Part shown: positions 11,827-24,679 of the stretch, piece after piece
How positions within the stretch are numbered: position 1 is the stretch's first letter
Layout of the letters: every line of letters starts with the position of its first letter
Assembly (NCBI GenBank): GCA_014871385.1
Contig: CM026429.1
Coordinates: 10,569,640 to 10,633,639, forward strand
DNA from: Ceratodon purpureus
Lineage: Eukaryota; Streptophyta; Bryopsida; Pseudoditrichales; Ditrichaceae
Reading direction: 5' to 3'
Length of the DNA stretch: 64,000 nt
Notes under the pieces: model-generated
Seen by the model: only the letters and a program-made list of their open reading frames with translations
Database searches by the model: none
Told to the model about the DNA's origin: nothing
Program-made: the position numbers and the translations under genes

Positions 11827-13619
11827 AACACTATCATACTACCAAACTTTTAAAGGTTAATTCGAATTCCCAATTTTGAGAAGGACATACAAGTTAATTC
11901 CAATTACAAGCATATTAGGAGAAGGGCATGCAAGTAGAAGATGTAGCCATGTGTCTACAATTTGTGCAGTATCTCCTAACCCCTAATTTGACTCTAGTTG
12001 GAACTATTGGATTCCACTAAAACCAAAGAGAGGTGCCACTATAATCTCACTTGTGATTGGTTGTTTTATAAAGATCAATTCTCTTTTCAGCATAAACCCC
12101 TGGATTATCCCCCAAAGCGGTTTGGTAACTCCTAATCTTCACATGGGCCTGCAACCTGCAACAAGTGCATGGGCTCCCTAGCCCTGTAGGTAATCATACT
12201 ACCCAACTTACAAATTGGAATCCCATTAAAAATGGAGCTGGAGCCACACAAACTGAAAGCACAGAGATCGAGAGTACCCAACTTGCCACCTGGCAGGGAC
12301 CCAGATCCATGAACGGAAGAGCATGCATCGATATTCTTTGAAGGTGATATCCATGTGCAGGTAACTTAACCATACCATTGCGCAGTGGGTACTGGTCCAC
12401 TGGGTGTTGACAGAAAAGTAACCAAAAACAGAACGCTCCCCTTCGCACAAAGGAGTTTGTAAATGATTAAAAAGGCGGTCTCGGTGTACTTGGAAGGCCT
12501 CCTACACACTCTCAAGGGTCAGCCTAAAGGTACACTTACTTGATTAAGTTGATAAGCTCGCTAATCAGAGTTCCAGTGGCAAATATGTGTGGGTTTCTCG
12601 CAAAGTTGCGATGCCATTGGTTCTTTGATCCAGGGTTTTGGACACATGATTTGCCTAACCTGGTCAAGATGTACCCTCATAATCTAGAAGGGGAAGAAAA
12701 TTTGGAATCCTGGGGCTCAGAATGGAGGTTACAGCCAAGATTGGACCACATAATCACTTCATGGTTCATGTTTAGCCCTACTAATAGGTGTATTAAAAGG
12801 ACAATGACATGATACTAGTCAAGACATGAAATCATGAGAATACCAAATATAGTAATCCCTGGATACCATATCTCTTCCTTTTTGGGTTTGATGTTTTATT
12901 CCTTCCATCCACAATTTCTATTTTTATTTTAGAAACAATCCAAAGAGTTTATTAACATGGCAAAGATACAAGGAATTACAAAGATACAAAGGACATTGCA
13001 AAAGATGCAAAAGGCATTGCAAAGATACAAGGCAGAAACAAACCAGCAAATGAAATCCAACAGAACATCCACAATTTTTCCAACGAAATCAATTCCCTCT
13101 GTCTGGCCAGGGATTTTGGACTATGTATTTGGTCTACAAGTGTGATATTTCTTTGTACAGTGAAAGGAGGTTCCTTTATTTGTGTAATTAATTAACATAT
13201 ATATGTTTCCTCCACTTTTGAATATACATAAATTTCCAAAACTGATTAAAGGTAATCTCTCACTAGTACAACTTACAATTCTACAATTAAAAGCATGACA
13301 TATTCATTTCTGATCCATTTTTTCTTTTGTGCTGAAATGGCATTTCATTTACGTTTTTCCTTTGAAGCACAACCAGTGAACATATTTGGAACCAAAATAT
13401 TACACAATGTAGTAGGTACTAAATAGCGCTTGCATCAAATTAGTCTACCTTTCTTTTTCTTTTTCTTTTTTTCTTGAAAATTACACACCATTTTCATGTA
13501 GAAATCCAAAGAATTTTAAGATTCCAAAGACACCTCCATTTTTAGAAACTAATCAAGAAAAATGCCAAATTATTTTGTAAGGATGTGCCAGTCGCCTTGG
13601 TCTCCAATCGAATTCCAGC
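11827..13619. other. Intergenic DNA, no gene seen
   Basis: Moderately AT-rich. A short A/CAAAG-type simple repeat lies near 12955-13040 (AAGATACAAGGAATTACAAA and variants). It produces a lysine-rich open frame that is not a gene. No RNA gene or element end was recognised. Confidence 0.55.
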
Positions 13620-13623
13620 TTAA

Positions 13624-14543
13624 CCCCTAAATTTCCTTGTGTTTTTGAGAGCTTGAATCCTCAAAACTGCGATTTTTTACCACTATGCCCTCCCGAGGAT
13701 ATGAAACAAATTTTTTATCTTTTTTTGGAAATTCAACCGTAAGATCTTGTACCTAACCCTACTTGGAAGAACTGATTCAAATTTCAACCGTTGGATGTTT
13801 TTATAAGTGAGATCGTAGTGTTCAAAGTTTCAGCAGATACTTTTTTGGGCCTTGGCCGAGAGGCATGGTGCAAATGGGCCAAAGGGAGACTTGATGATTA
13901 TTACTTCAAACATTTTGGTCACATTTTTTTCCATGTAGCTAACTAGGTTAGGTATGCTCATGCAAAAATTTAGGCCAAAAAAACGCTTTTTAGACCTTCA
14001 TAAAAATTATTTTCTGTAAGAAGGTATAAAATTGACAAAATAGTAAAACATGCATTACAAAAACAATTTGTGAGCTAAAGAAAAATTGAACGGTGAGTAG
14101 ATACCTTCATAAATTTGTGATTTTCAGAAGAAAACAAAATTCAAAAATCTCGAATTTTGACAAATTTTTAAAGGAAAACTTCAAAAATTACTAAAAACTT
14201 TGAAGCTTGTCTTTGTAAGTTTTGGAGGCTGCCCTTGTAAAATTGGTAAACTTTTTGACTTGGGTCACTATGAAATTTGAGTAGTGATTTGGTTATGAAC
14301 ATATTTCAATTTTTGGTTTTTTAAAAATACCTAATTTTAGACTGCCCGTTTTGGACTTGAAACCTAAAATTTCTAGATGAAGGTTCTAAAATTGGAATTT
14401 GGCTTCAAAATTTTTACTACATAGACCTTACCGTAAAGGGAGCATCCAGTAAAAATCTTGAAAAAAAATATTACTTTTAACCCCTCCATCTGGGCTGCCC
14501 GAAAGTGCAAAAACCCATTTTGGGTTTTAAGGATAGTTAGGGG
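13624..14543 (+). mobile_element. TTAA-bounded MITE, family A (copy 1)
   Basis: A 920-bp non-coding element between TTAA at 13620-13623 and TTAA at 14544-14547. It starts CCCCTAAATTTCC and ends GGATAGTTAGGGG, so the outer inverted ends are short (about 7-8 bp). It is nearly the same as 16762-17694; by eye over 90% identical. It contains the internal motif CAACCGTAAGATCTTGTA and the block GGGAGCATCCAGTAAAAAT near its right end. It has no coding potential. A TTAA target duplication with a CCC start is the piggyBac-superfamily signature. Confidence 0.8.
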
Positions 14544-14547
14544 TTAA

Positions 14548-15661
14548 CCATTCTGTGGCTAATCCCGAGCATAGCCCCCAAAACGAATTTTCTTGTCACG
14601 GTTATAATTTAAGAAATGGATAGAAAAACACAGAAGAGAGAATCCTCCCTTTCTACAACAGAAGAACCATTCATTTGTCCTCTTTAATAAAAATGAAAAA
14701 TAATAAAAACACAAAATACAAAATACAAATACGAACACTAGACTCTACAGATGAAGCCAGAAAGGTCGATGACTAGGCAGGGTAGGCACCCAGTCAAAGG
14801 GCAGGTAGTAAGTGAAGTTAGTAGGAGCGGTGGGCTATACTAGTGAGTAGTGAGGCTGAGCCATTGAATACAGTGTACGTAGTAGGGGGAGGACCGCGTC
14901 TACCGGGTACGTAGGGGGACATGTCTGCTGTAGGAGAGACCAGGCCCCCGCCTCCGGGACAGCCCTGGCGACCCGCTTCGAGGAGGAGCCTCGTATTACG
15001 CTGTACACGACAGCGTAGGCTCCACTTTTTCTCATACTGCCCAAGTATTGTACGTATTCTGTCCGAGTAGTTGAGTATTTGGCACTGTGGGGGTTTGCCA
15101 TGAATGCTCTCCTCCTCTTTTGCTCCTTGGTATGGCATGGGCTCTTTTCGGAGATTTTTGCTCTGGGTTATTGGTATTGGTCAATACCAACACTCGATGG
15201 CGTGTGGGCGGCACGGGTTCGTATTGTACATCTTGGCTGAATTGGAGTTACATCATCATCGGAGAAGGGTGGAACGCATTATTTTATTATTTTATAATTT
15301 GTTTTGTTTAGTTTTTGTAGTTTATACAAAGTTCAAACTTATGTGATTTTCTTTTTGGTTTGACTGGTTTTGCTTTGACCAGCTAGGGTACTTAGTGTGA
15401 CAATATTGCTTATCAGGAACGAAGCATATGTCTCAATTTTTTCATGAGGAAGAGTGATGTTTTATTTGGTTTCTGCGCACATTGCGAAAAAATAAAATAA
15501 AATTGCCTCATCTGTGTTTTGTTGCATGCATGTTCGTCACTGGGAAATATGTTCATTGTTACCCAAATATCAAATGAAAAATAAATTAGACTGTGATGAT
15601 TTGATTAACCTTCAAACATGCATCAGGACCTGGTGGGTTATTTGGGTCATTGAAATTCCAT
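14548..15661. other. Intergenic DNA containing a GC-rich island
   Basis: AT-rich flanks surround a GC-rich core at about 14750-15250, which is described separately. No other feature is recognised. Confidence 0.5.
14818..15138 (-). other. GC-rich open frame of unknown nature
   Basis: A 106-codon frame on the minus strand lies within a GC-rich island that stands out from the AT-rich surroundings. Its composition looks coding-like (runs such as GRQGCPGGGGLVSPTADM, YVPGRRGPPPTTYTVF). A second minus-strand frame (14835-15101) is equally open, which argues that GC content alone may explain both. No domain is recognised. It may be a gene fragment, a captured exon or chance. Confidence 0.25.
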
Positions 15662-15665
15662 TTAA

Positions 15666-16757
15666 CCCCTAAAGTTTTTGGCCATAAAATCCCAAATTCT
15701 GCCTCAATTCTGCCCTCTTTTAGTTCAAGGTAGAATTATGGAAATTCAAACGTATTTTAAGAATCTAACCGTATGATCTAGTACCTAACTTGTACATGTG
15801 TGTACACAAAATTTTAGATTGTAACTCCTCACCGTTTGGAAGATCGTAAGGTTTGAACTTGAGAGAAAAGTTGTTTTTGGTACTGCCCGGGAAGGTCAGC
15901 CACCCTTCGGACAGTGAAATAACAATTTTTTGAGATTGTGTGGTTAAAGGCTCTTCAGTTTTGGATTCTAAAGTGAGTTGGGAGTATGCTCAAAAAAATT
16001 GAAGACAATAAAACACACAGAAGTATTGGAAAACCACATTTCCAGTGACAAGAGTCAAATGAAATGCATATACACTAGCTTTTTTTCCACACTACAAATG
16101 CTTAAGAAGATCATTTATTTTTTGAAATCTGAACAGTGTATATATGCATTTGTATGGAAAAGAAATTGTAGAGGAAAGAAATCCAAAAAATAAATAAATC
16201 CAAAGTAGATATGAATTTTACAGCATATACTATGGTTTAGGAGGAGAAAATGGTGAAGGAAAAATGGGTGACGAAGGTGACCCAACCACTGTTGATCTAT
16301 GTGAAAGTTTTTATAAAACTTGGAACTTTGACTAAATATATCTCAAGATCCGTACGGTCAAAATTTACAAAACTTGGTACGTAGACTAATTGGATGGCTC
16401 TAAACAAGATCCTACGGTTAGATTTTTCAAAATCAAGTTTAAAAAATAACATTGAAACAATTTCAGAAAGGATCATTTGGAAGTCACTATAGACTGTCAC
16501 AGATTTGGTACACCACTCCCATCAGCCACAAACCTGCCCCCGCTGCCCAGAATTGAATTTTGATCTTTAAACACAAATTATTTCTTAACTACTGGCCTGA
16601 TGAAAGTAAAATTTGGTCTTGTTAGAAAGATATGAAAATTTCCCATGTTGTGCCAAAGTTACAATCACATCCGGTAAAATTTTATTCACAGGGAGCCTAA
16701 CCGGAGCCTGACCGGACCTTAAATCATACCAAAACTGTTGAGTTGATGCTTTAGGGG
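15666..16757 (+). mobile_element. TTAA-bounded MITE, family B
   Basis: A 1092-bp non-coding element between TTAA at 15662-15665 and TTAA at 16758-16761. It starts CCCCTAAAGTTTTTGG and ends ACTGTTGAGTTGATGCTTTAGGGG. It contains TAACCGTATGATCTAGTA near its left end and CAAGATCCTACGGTTAGA near its right end, so the internal motif occurs in both orientations. Its right TTAA is shared with the next element (16762). Related partial copies lie at 30959 and 43961. Confidence 0.75.
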
Positions 16758-16761
16758 TTAA

Positions 16762-17694
16762 CCCCTAAATTTCCTTGCGTTTTTGAGAGCTTGAATCCTC
16801 AAAACTGCGATTTTTTACCACTATGCCCTCTTGAGGATATGAAACAAATTTTTTAACTTTTTTTGGAATTCCAAATATAAGATCTCGTACTTAACCCAAA
16901 TTCGAAGAACCGATCCATATTTCAACCGTTGGATGTTTTTCATTAGTGAGATCGTAGTGTTCAAAGTTTCAGCAGATATTTTTTTGGGCCTTGGCCGAGA
17001 GGCATGGTGCAAATGGGCCAAAGGGAGACTTGATGATTGTTACTTCAAACATTTTTGTCACATTTTCTCCCATGTAGCTAACTAGGTTAGGTATGCTCAT
17101 GCAAAATTTTAGGCCAAAAAAATGCTTTTTAGACCTTCATAAAAATTATTTTCTATAAGAAGGTATAAAATTGACAAAATAGTAAAACATGCAATACAAA
17201 AACAATTTGTGAGCTAAAGAAAAAGTGAACGGTGAGTAGATACCTTTATAAATTTGTGATTTAAAGAAAAAAAAACAAATTTTAAAAAATTCAAAAATCT
17301 TGAATTTTGACAAATTTTTAAAGGAAAAATTCAAAAACTACTAAAAACTTTGAAGCTTGTCTTTGTAAGTTTTGGAGACTGCCCTTGTAAAATTGGTAAA
17401 CTTTTCGACTTGGGTCACTATGAAATTTGAGTAGTGATTTGGTTATGAACATATTTCAATTTTTGTTTTTTTGAAAAGACCTAATTTTAGACTGCCCATT
17501 TTGGACTTGAAACCTAAAATTTGTAGATGTAGGTTCTAAAATTGGAATTTGGCTTCAAATTTTTTACTACATAGACCTTACCTTAAAGGGAGCATCCAGT
17601 AAAAATCTTGAATAAAGAGTATTACTTTTAAACTCCTCATCTAAGCTGCCTGAATTTGCAAAAACCCATTTTGGGTTTTAAGGATAGTTAGGGG
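16762..17694 (+). mobile_element. TTAA-bounded MITE, family A (copy 2)
   Basis: A 933-bp element between TTAA at 16758-16761 and TTAA at 17695-17698, in the same orientation as 13624-14543 and closely similar to it along the whole length. It starts CCCCTAAATTTCC and ends GGATAGTTAGGGG. It abuts family B on its left with a single TTAA between them. Non-coding. Confidence 0.82.
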
Positions 17695-17698
17695 TTAA

Positions 17699-19605
17699 TG
17701 TCTCAAATGTCCATTCTAATTGAACTTTCAAACTACAGCCTTAAAGAAAAATACATTGCTCATCTGATAGAGTTGGTTGTTTTAATTTTAGGCACGTTTA
17801 CTATAGGTTCTATCACTACAACATTTTAGTATTTATAATCATCGTTTGAGTGAATTATACGTGTATTATTGTGTGAGCAATTTGGAAAGAAGTTGTATAC
17901 CTTTGAGGCCTTGGGAAAATGTTTTAATTCCTAAATGTTGTATAGACCTAAATTGGACTTCTTACATGTTTTAAAGTTAAACTTCACATTAGAACGTGAT
18001 TATCAATCTTTTGTGAAGAGGCCCTTATAATACTCCAAATTTGCTCTCGAAAACTTTTTTTTAATTTTTTTTTTTTTGATACATTGGATGAAAAATATAT
18101 AAATGAAATGTCGATTTTAAAAGTCAGCAAATCTTTGACCAATGATAAATCCACAAGTTTTGCCAACTTTTCCAATCGGAGGCTTAATTTGTTGTTTGGT
18201 TTTGAGAGAAGAAAAATTTCACATAATATCTTTGCAATGGATAAAAACTGATTAATAAACTATCTGAAATAAGTTTCAACATTTTTGGAATTATATTGGT
18301 ACAGTAGGTTACTAGCAGCTTAGGCAGAAAATAATTATTTTCATGTCTCCCTAAATTTTCTAGAAATTCTTGACTCTATTTGCCCAACTTTGAGATATTA
18401 TTATCTGACTTTGAGATATTGTTTGCCAAACTTTGAGATATTATTTTTCGGACTGCCTAACCACTTTTTGCACTTTGATTAATTAGTAGGCAAAACAGTG
18501 CCCAAGCTGCTAGCTAAGGTATATGTTACAATGTGGAAAAATTTACCAAAATCATGATGATGAAGTGGTAAAATGAGGAAAAGGCGGTGACGATTTTGGG
18601 TCAAAACATACATCTCTCTTGAGTCTTCTCCACTAAAGCCGCGGCATTACTGGTCAGCGGTTTGTTCTTGAAATCCAGAGGGAAGAAATGGATTTGTACT
18701 GTTTGAGATTTTGGATTCTCTAGTCAGTGCAGTCAAGTGATGGGTACTCTTGAAGAGTCCTTCACAGAAGACTTTTGATTTGTTTCGTTAGTGTCTGTTT
18801 AGTGCATTTGCTTCTCGTCACAAATATCTTATTCTCATTAGACTGGACTGCTGTGAATTTTCCATGGTCAAATGAAGAAGAAGACTGTTTGGCAAACCAG
18901 CATGGGCAGCAAGGTTGGGAGGCTCTTGGAAAGATGAAGAGCTAGCCCTCCTTCTGCAATTTCCATGCTTAAGTACAAAAGTTATGATTATCTACCACTT
19001 ACCTTGTTTTGATGCCATTACATGACAAAGGCAACATGGTTGGCATTCGAGTGCTTAACAAGACCTTAAATCACAATAATTTAGAACACTATTGATTGTA
19101 TCTAAGCTATGAATATAAGTGCAGTTGCTTTACCCAGAGGCCAATGTAAGATTGGATGAGCATGACTGTTGTTTTCTCTTGGGAATGTAAGAAAATTATA
19201 TTTTAAGTTCATGACTTCAAAAAAGTGAGTAATCTACTTGTTCTTGGATTATTCAAATCATTTAATTATATACAGTAAATAATACTTGAGTCAAGAAAAC
19301 CCAATAATATGAAACCAGACAAATGAAATAGAATGTGAATCGTAGCAGAGTATTTGGGTAGCTACTTCAACTACACTCTAACCTCCTTTTTGTCACTTTC
19401 CTTATTTTCACATCTATGGTATATTCTAAGAATTAGGGCTAGGGTGGGCATTTACGATTGGCCAGAGTACAGGTGTCACACTCCAAAGCTGTTATATTAC
19501 AAAGGGGGTGAGACCCAGTGTGTGACAATAAGGGGGTTAGAGTGTACACATATTATAACAAAATTCTCTTACTAGAAGTACAGACATTGATTTAATTTAG
19601 GAGGT
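17699..19605. other. Intergenic DNA, no gene seen
   Basis: AT-rich. Three short imperfect copies of the phrase CTTTGAGATATTATTT lie near 18388-18450. No gene or element boundary was recognised. Confidence 0.5.
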
Positions 19606-19609
19606 TTAA

Positions 19610-20540
19610 CCCCCTACAAGTCCAGGAAATCCGATAGTAGTTTTTGCCATTTTAGCCTAGATGAAGAGGTTAAAAGTAATATTTTTGCCTAACTTTTTTA
19701 CTGTTTGCTCCATGTACCGCAAGGTGTCGGGGTAAAATTTGCAAAGTCAAATTCCAACTTTAGGACCTTCATCTAGAAAATTTTGGTTTCAAGTCAAAAA
19801 AGGGCAGTTTAAAATTAGTTTTTTTTAAAAAAAAAATTAAGAAATATGTTCACAACCAAATCACTACTCAAAATCCAAAGTGAGCCAAGTCAAAAACTTT
19901 ACCAATTTTACAAGGGCAGCCTCTAAAAATTTCATGAAAAAGCTTCAAAGTTTTTTGTAATTTTACATTTTTTCCTTTCAAAAATTGTCAAAATTTGAGA
20001 TTTAGGAATTTTTCAATTCTATTTTTTTCTAAAATTCATAAACTCATAGATGTAACTTTTCATTGTTCACTTTTTTTCCAAACCCAAAATCTTTAACGTT
20101 ATTTAAGTTTGACCATATTGTGGGGTTTGTACCTCCTTCTAGAAAATAATTTGCATGAAGGCCAAAAAAACAAAATGAGTCTCAAAATTTTTGCATGGAG
20201 GTGCCGAACTTAGTCACCTACATGGAAAAAAATATGAGCAAAATGTTTGGGGTAACAATCATCAAGCCTTCCTTGGCACCATTTAAACTATGCCTTTTCA
20301 GCAAAGCCAAAAAAAATAAAAAATAAATAAATAAATAAAGAACGTTATAATCTCACAAATGGTAAAGATCCAACTGTTTAAATTTATTATGGTGTTAGTG
20401 CAGGTAATTAGGTTGAAGATCTTGCGGTTAGAAATACCAGAAAAACAAATTTTATTAGAAACATACATAATTTTGATAAGGTGGTCAAAATCTGCAGTTT
20501 TGGGTTTTGGAGGTCCCAAAACACGGTGGACCTTTAGGGA
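19610..20540 (-). mobile_element. TTAA-bounded MITE, family A-like, diverged
   Basis: A 931-bp element between TTAA at 19606-19609 and TTAA at 20541-20544. On the plus strand it reads CCCCCTACAAG at the left and CCTTTAGGGA at the right. Read on the minus strand it follows family A: the block before the end (GAGGTTAAAAGTAATATTTT here) and the TTTTGGACTTG and AGGGCAGCCTC regions are recognisable. It is clearly older than the two close copies. Non-coding. Confidence 0.72.
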
Positions 20541-20610
20541 TTAATCTTGTACCAAATAATAATACACTCCTTGTCATGACTGTGATGTTTTGTTCTTCTA
20601 AAGCAATGTT

Positions 20611-20700
20611 TTCAATTTTGATATCAAGATCATGCACTTTTTTAATATGTAATTTTTCAATTTTGATATCAAGATCATGCACTTTTTTAATATGTAATTT
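20611..20700. repeat. 45-bp tandem duplication
   Basis: Two adjacent identical 45-bp units, 20611-20655 and 20656-20700, each starting TTCAATTTTGATATCAAG. They start about 65 bases to the right of the preceding MITE. Confidence 0.85.
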
Positions 20701-23247
20701 TAATAAATTAAGCACCATTTTCTAAAATCAACAGAAGTTATTGAGAGGAAAATACTATAACTTCTTTTTAATTTAAAAACCACCCTTGTTGATTTTATAT
20801 CAAAAAAGGAAGTGATAATTATTTGAGTAATATTAATTATTGATATTTAAAATTTATATTTTATACAAGAATACGCTTTGTACATTGTAAAATGTCTATC
20901 TCATTTGAAAAATCCCAATGCTATATTCTCATGAATGCTAGCACCTTCAACAATAATCTTCAACAAAACACTGTCTCTAATTGCCTACTCCCATACACAT
21001 GTGGCACCCAAAGATGCCACTGCAACTCGAGATTTAGACTCGACGTTCTATGTGTCAAAGGTTTCTTATACCAAAGTAAATAACATACAAACATTGATCA
21101 AAATCTCACCATACAATTTATTGAATCACATATTGCAACAATAGATTCTCATCGGAAACACTTGAAGCCAAAACTAACAAATACAAACCACTAATTCATA
21201 GTGTTGTTGCGGAGGCTGGAAATTTGATCCACTTGTTGTCATTTTAGCTGCCGCTCGATCCGCTCTACATATTCCTTCAATAAAACTACTTCAAAATAAC
21301 TTCAAAATATCAATATCACATATTAGAAATATTGTATGCCTTGCCTATCCTCCTCGACAAAAGAAGACTAGAAAATCATCGACCGTTACGTCAATTACAA
21401 GATCCCCTTAATTAAAACCAAAAAGTTTTAGAAGCCAAAGCTACTTTATTGAATGTTAGCATCGGGTGTAGTGTTTTTTGTCATGCATGTGATGGGCTGT
21501 TGATTGGCATAGCTTCTTTCCTACCTGCCATTCTTCACTCAATAGTGCCAAGCTACTACATTTCTTACATGTGCTCAAATGAGTCTAACTGGGTTTAAAT
21601 CTAGACTAATTACTTGAGATAAATACATGGGTATTTTAAGGTTATAAAAAATTTAAAACTTAACTTATGTATTGACACTTAACCCATGTATTGACACTTA
21701 AAACTTAACTCAATTCAACATGTTATGAAGATTAGCAAAATTTTTAGAACGGCCCAAGGGGTGGAGGTTGATGTAGTTTTTGGAAAGTCAAATTTGAAAC
21801 TCGGTTAAATGTTTAATATACAATGATTTATTATAGGATCTAAAATTAAATGCAATAAGTTAAAACAGATTTACAAAGAGAAACTTTGGTTTTCCAAGGA
21901 GACCAAGGTGAATGAAATGTCTATTTGTTCCACCCCCAATCCAATGCCCACAAAAGAGAGGAATGGAAGCTATGAACTACTCAATCCTTTCAACTGTAAA
22001 CAATGTAGTCACAAGGCATCACAAACTAAAAATACAAGCTAGATGCTTAGAGTTTTAGTATAAGACTAGTTTTTCTCGAGAGTTGATCGTTAAGACATGA
22101 GCTCATTGTTAATTGAAGATACATGGGTATTTTAAGGTTATAGAAAACCTTATCATTGATGTATTCTAGTAGAATGAGATAGCATTATATTTTTTTTCTT
22201 GAGAAATATATTTTTTCCTTAAATATATAAATATTTGTTTGGAGGTGCATGAACTTGCTATTCTACTACGGTATACTATTTGAAATGAATTACAGTTTGT
22301 AAATTTTAATTTATAAATTATAATTAATACATAATTTATGTAATTTTTATTTTGAATATGATTCATACTACATCCATTTTATTCATGTAAACATATAAAT
22401 AATCATGGAAAGTTGAACTAAACATACTGTGGTCAAATGGCATGCTCTTCTATCTATGATTGTTTTTTTAAAATATAAAGTGCAACAATCACATTCATCT
22501 CTTAATGAGAAAATTATGTTATATACATATAATCGTAATTAAATAAATAAAGTATGATTACATCATGTTTTAAGTCTTGTAAAGCTTATATTTGTGCAAA
22601 TTCTATCATGATAATATTGAAGTCATACGACAACGAATATCAAAGTATCATTAAAAATATGTTTTTGATTTTTGTTTTTTACATTAAAAGAAATGTGATT
22701 TTTTAATTATTTTTATTAATCTATAATGTTTTTACAATGAAAATAGTTTGAGAATGTAGTTATTACGATGAAGTCTATGTAGTTCATTATATAAATAAAT
22801 TGGATAATAAAATTGAATTATTAGGAGTCATTGGATTAGTTTTCTTATTTGCAAATAGAACTATCCTTTGATTTTATCATGTGGTTATAAAACACTATTA
22901 TTGGCTATTGTTGTTGTAGTTTATCAGATTATTTCATTTATGGTTTTGAGATAGTGGAAAGAGACTAGTTTTTATAAATTCATAAGATTCTTCAAAAATC
23001 CCTTTGAATACCTTCTCAAAGGCATCTCTCAGGATCTATGCTAAATCAATATTCAATTGAAGACGGAGCTAATGTAATCTATGCACTTTGCTTCTTTTAG
23101 TCCCTGTCAAGGGCATTGAATTGTTTAAGAATATCATTTTCATGTTACATTAACTTTAAAATCAATTTTTGACAAAAAATATGATTAACTTAATCCTAAA
23201 AGGATATGCATACGTAGTTGTTGAGGAGTGTGTTCAGGGTTTACAGG
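20701..23247. other. Intergenic DNA with minor repeats
   Basis: AT-rich, with no gene recognised. A 24-bp identical pair (ATACATGGGTATTTTAAGG and five more bases) lies at 21623-21646 and 22119-22142. The phrase ATGTATTGACACTTAA occurs twice near 21667-21700. No boundaries of a larger element were found. Confidence 0.5.
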
Positions 23248-23255
23248 GTTTACAC

Positions 23256-23399
23256 CAATGTTGGTCCGTTATGGCATCTTTCTACAGTGAAATCTTGGAC
23301 AGTGGTTCATTCTAAATACCCGTGTGAGGTCCACAGATATTTAGAATGAACCACTATCCAAGATTTCAGTGTAGAAGATGCCATAACAGACCAACACTG
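23256..23399. mobile_element. Foldback MITE, hAT-like, 8-bp target duplication
   Basis: A 144-bp near-palindrome between direct repeats GTTTACAC at 23248-23255 and 23400-23407. The ends are CAATGTTGGTC and, reversed, CAGTGTTGGTC. The arms pair over about 65 bases with a few mismatches and leave a loop of about 15 bases near 23320-23336. An 8-bp duplication and a CA(G)TG start fit hAT-type MITEs. The transcript would fold into a strong hairpin. Confidence 0.8.
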
Positions 23400-23407
23400 G
23401 TTTACAC

Positions 23408-23750
23408 ATGTATTTATGCATTGAAGACTAGAAAAAATGATGTTGTGATGTTCAATTTTTTTGTGGAAAACAATGTCAATACTATAAATGGTATATATTT
23501 TTCCAGATTTTTTGGAGTAATTTAGAGCAACTCTACCACCGCATGTATATGCTGCAAATACGTATAAATGGGCACAAAAGACTCCACATAATACACATAG
23601 TGACTCCAATTTTATTTTTGAAGGTTTCACAATTTTCCTCATCTTTGGGCCCATCTTTTGCTTTTTGGTTGCTTCAAGTAATATGCATTGCAAGGTTCCT
23701 CAATTCATGTTACAATTCCAGCCAAGACCATATTCCACCCTCGAGGCCCT
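23408..23750. other. Intergenic DNA between two MITEs
   Basis: No gene, RNA or repeat recognised. Confidence 0.5.
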
Positions 23751-23754
23751 TTAA

Positions 23755-24675
23755 CCCCTAAACTCCCAGGCAACCAAAATGTGGTCGCCAGCTATTTTGG
23801 GCAGGGTCCCACAGTGTCAAAAATAACTTTCAAGTTTTGAGATTTTGCATGTGGATTCTCTAGGTCATTACGTACTTGCCAAACTTTGTTTCATAAGATT
23901 TGGATATGTAATGCAAAAGTTATGAATGGTTGAAGGTAAAAAATCTCAACGCGGGCAGCCACAAAAAATTCCAAATATATTTTTAAAAAATAATTAAAAA
24001 TATTACCATTTTGTAGAGATTCATATTTAAATTGAATGCTTTGATTCATTCCATTCCAACAAGTGAGGTAAAAGATATGACAATTCATGTTATGCAAGTA
24101 GTTTGGTCAAATCTTCATGAAAAAAAACTTTAAGTGCTCATTTTGAATACAATTTTGACAATCTTTCAAAAATAAAAATAGGAAAAGTTTTTTGTTATGT
24201 ATCACATCATTTTTACCGTTGAAAGTAACTTTATCCACTTTTATGTGAATGTATTAGCAATTTAGTTTTCCCTTGTATTCTATAGTGTATTTTGACTTAC
24301 ATATCTTTTGAAGATGAAAATTTAAGTTTTTTCTTTTGATGTTTTTTGTATAGATTCTCAAGTCATTTTTATGTTAGAATATGGAGTTGCCCATTTCAAA
24401 TTTGTAAAGCATATTTTTTGAAAATTCATTGAAAGTGAGATTTCAGCTTTTTGAAGGATTAAAAAAAACGTGTTTTTTAACTTTGAACACTATGATCTTG
24501 CAATTGGTGTTGTATTTTTCTTTAAATTTCGGAAAAGAATGTCTCAATAAGCTAGCTATGAGATCCTACGGTTGAAATTGCAAAAACATGCCATAAAATT
24601 GGAAAAACTAACTTGCTTCACAAATGAGTGTTGAAAGGCAGTTTTTGATGTGAATTCATGGTGGGCATTTAGGGG
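23755..24675 (+). mobile_element. TTAA-bounded MITE, family D
   Basis: A 921-bp non-coding element between TTAA at 23751-23754 and TTAA at 24676-24679. It starts CCCCTAAACTCCCAGGC and ends GGTGGGCATTTAGGGG. It carries GAGATCCTACGGTTGAAAT near the right end, matching the internal motif shared with the other families, and ATGATCTTGCAATTGGTG, which is also present in family E. Its length matches family A although the sequences are far apart. Confidence 0.72.
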
Positions 24676-24679
24676 TTAA

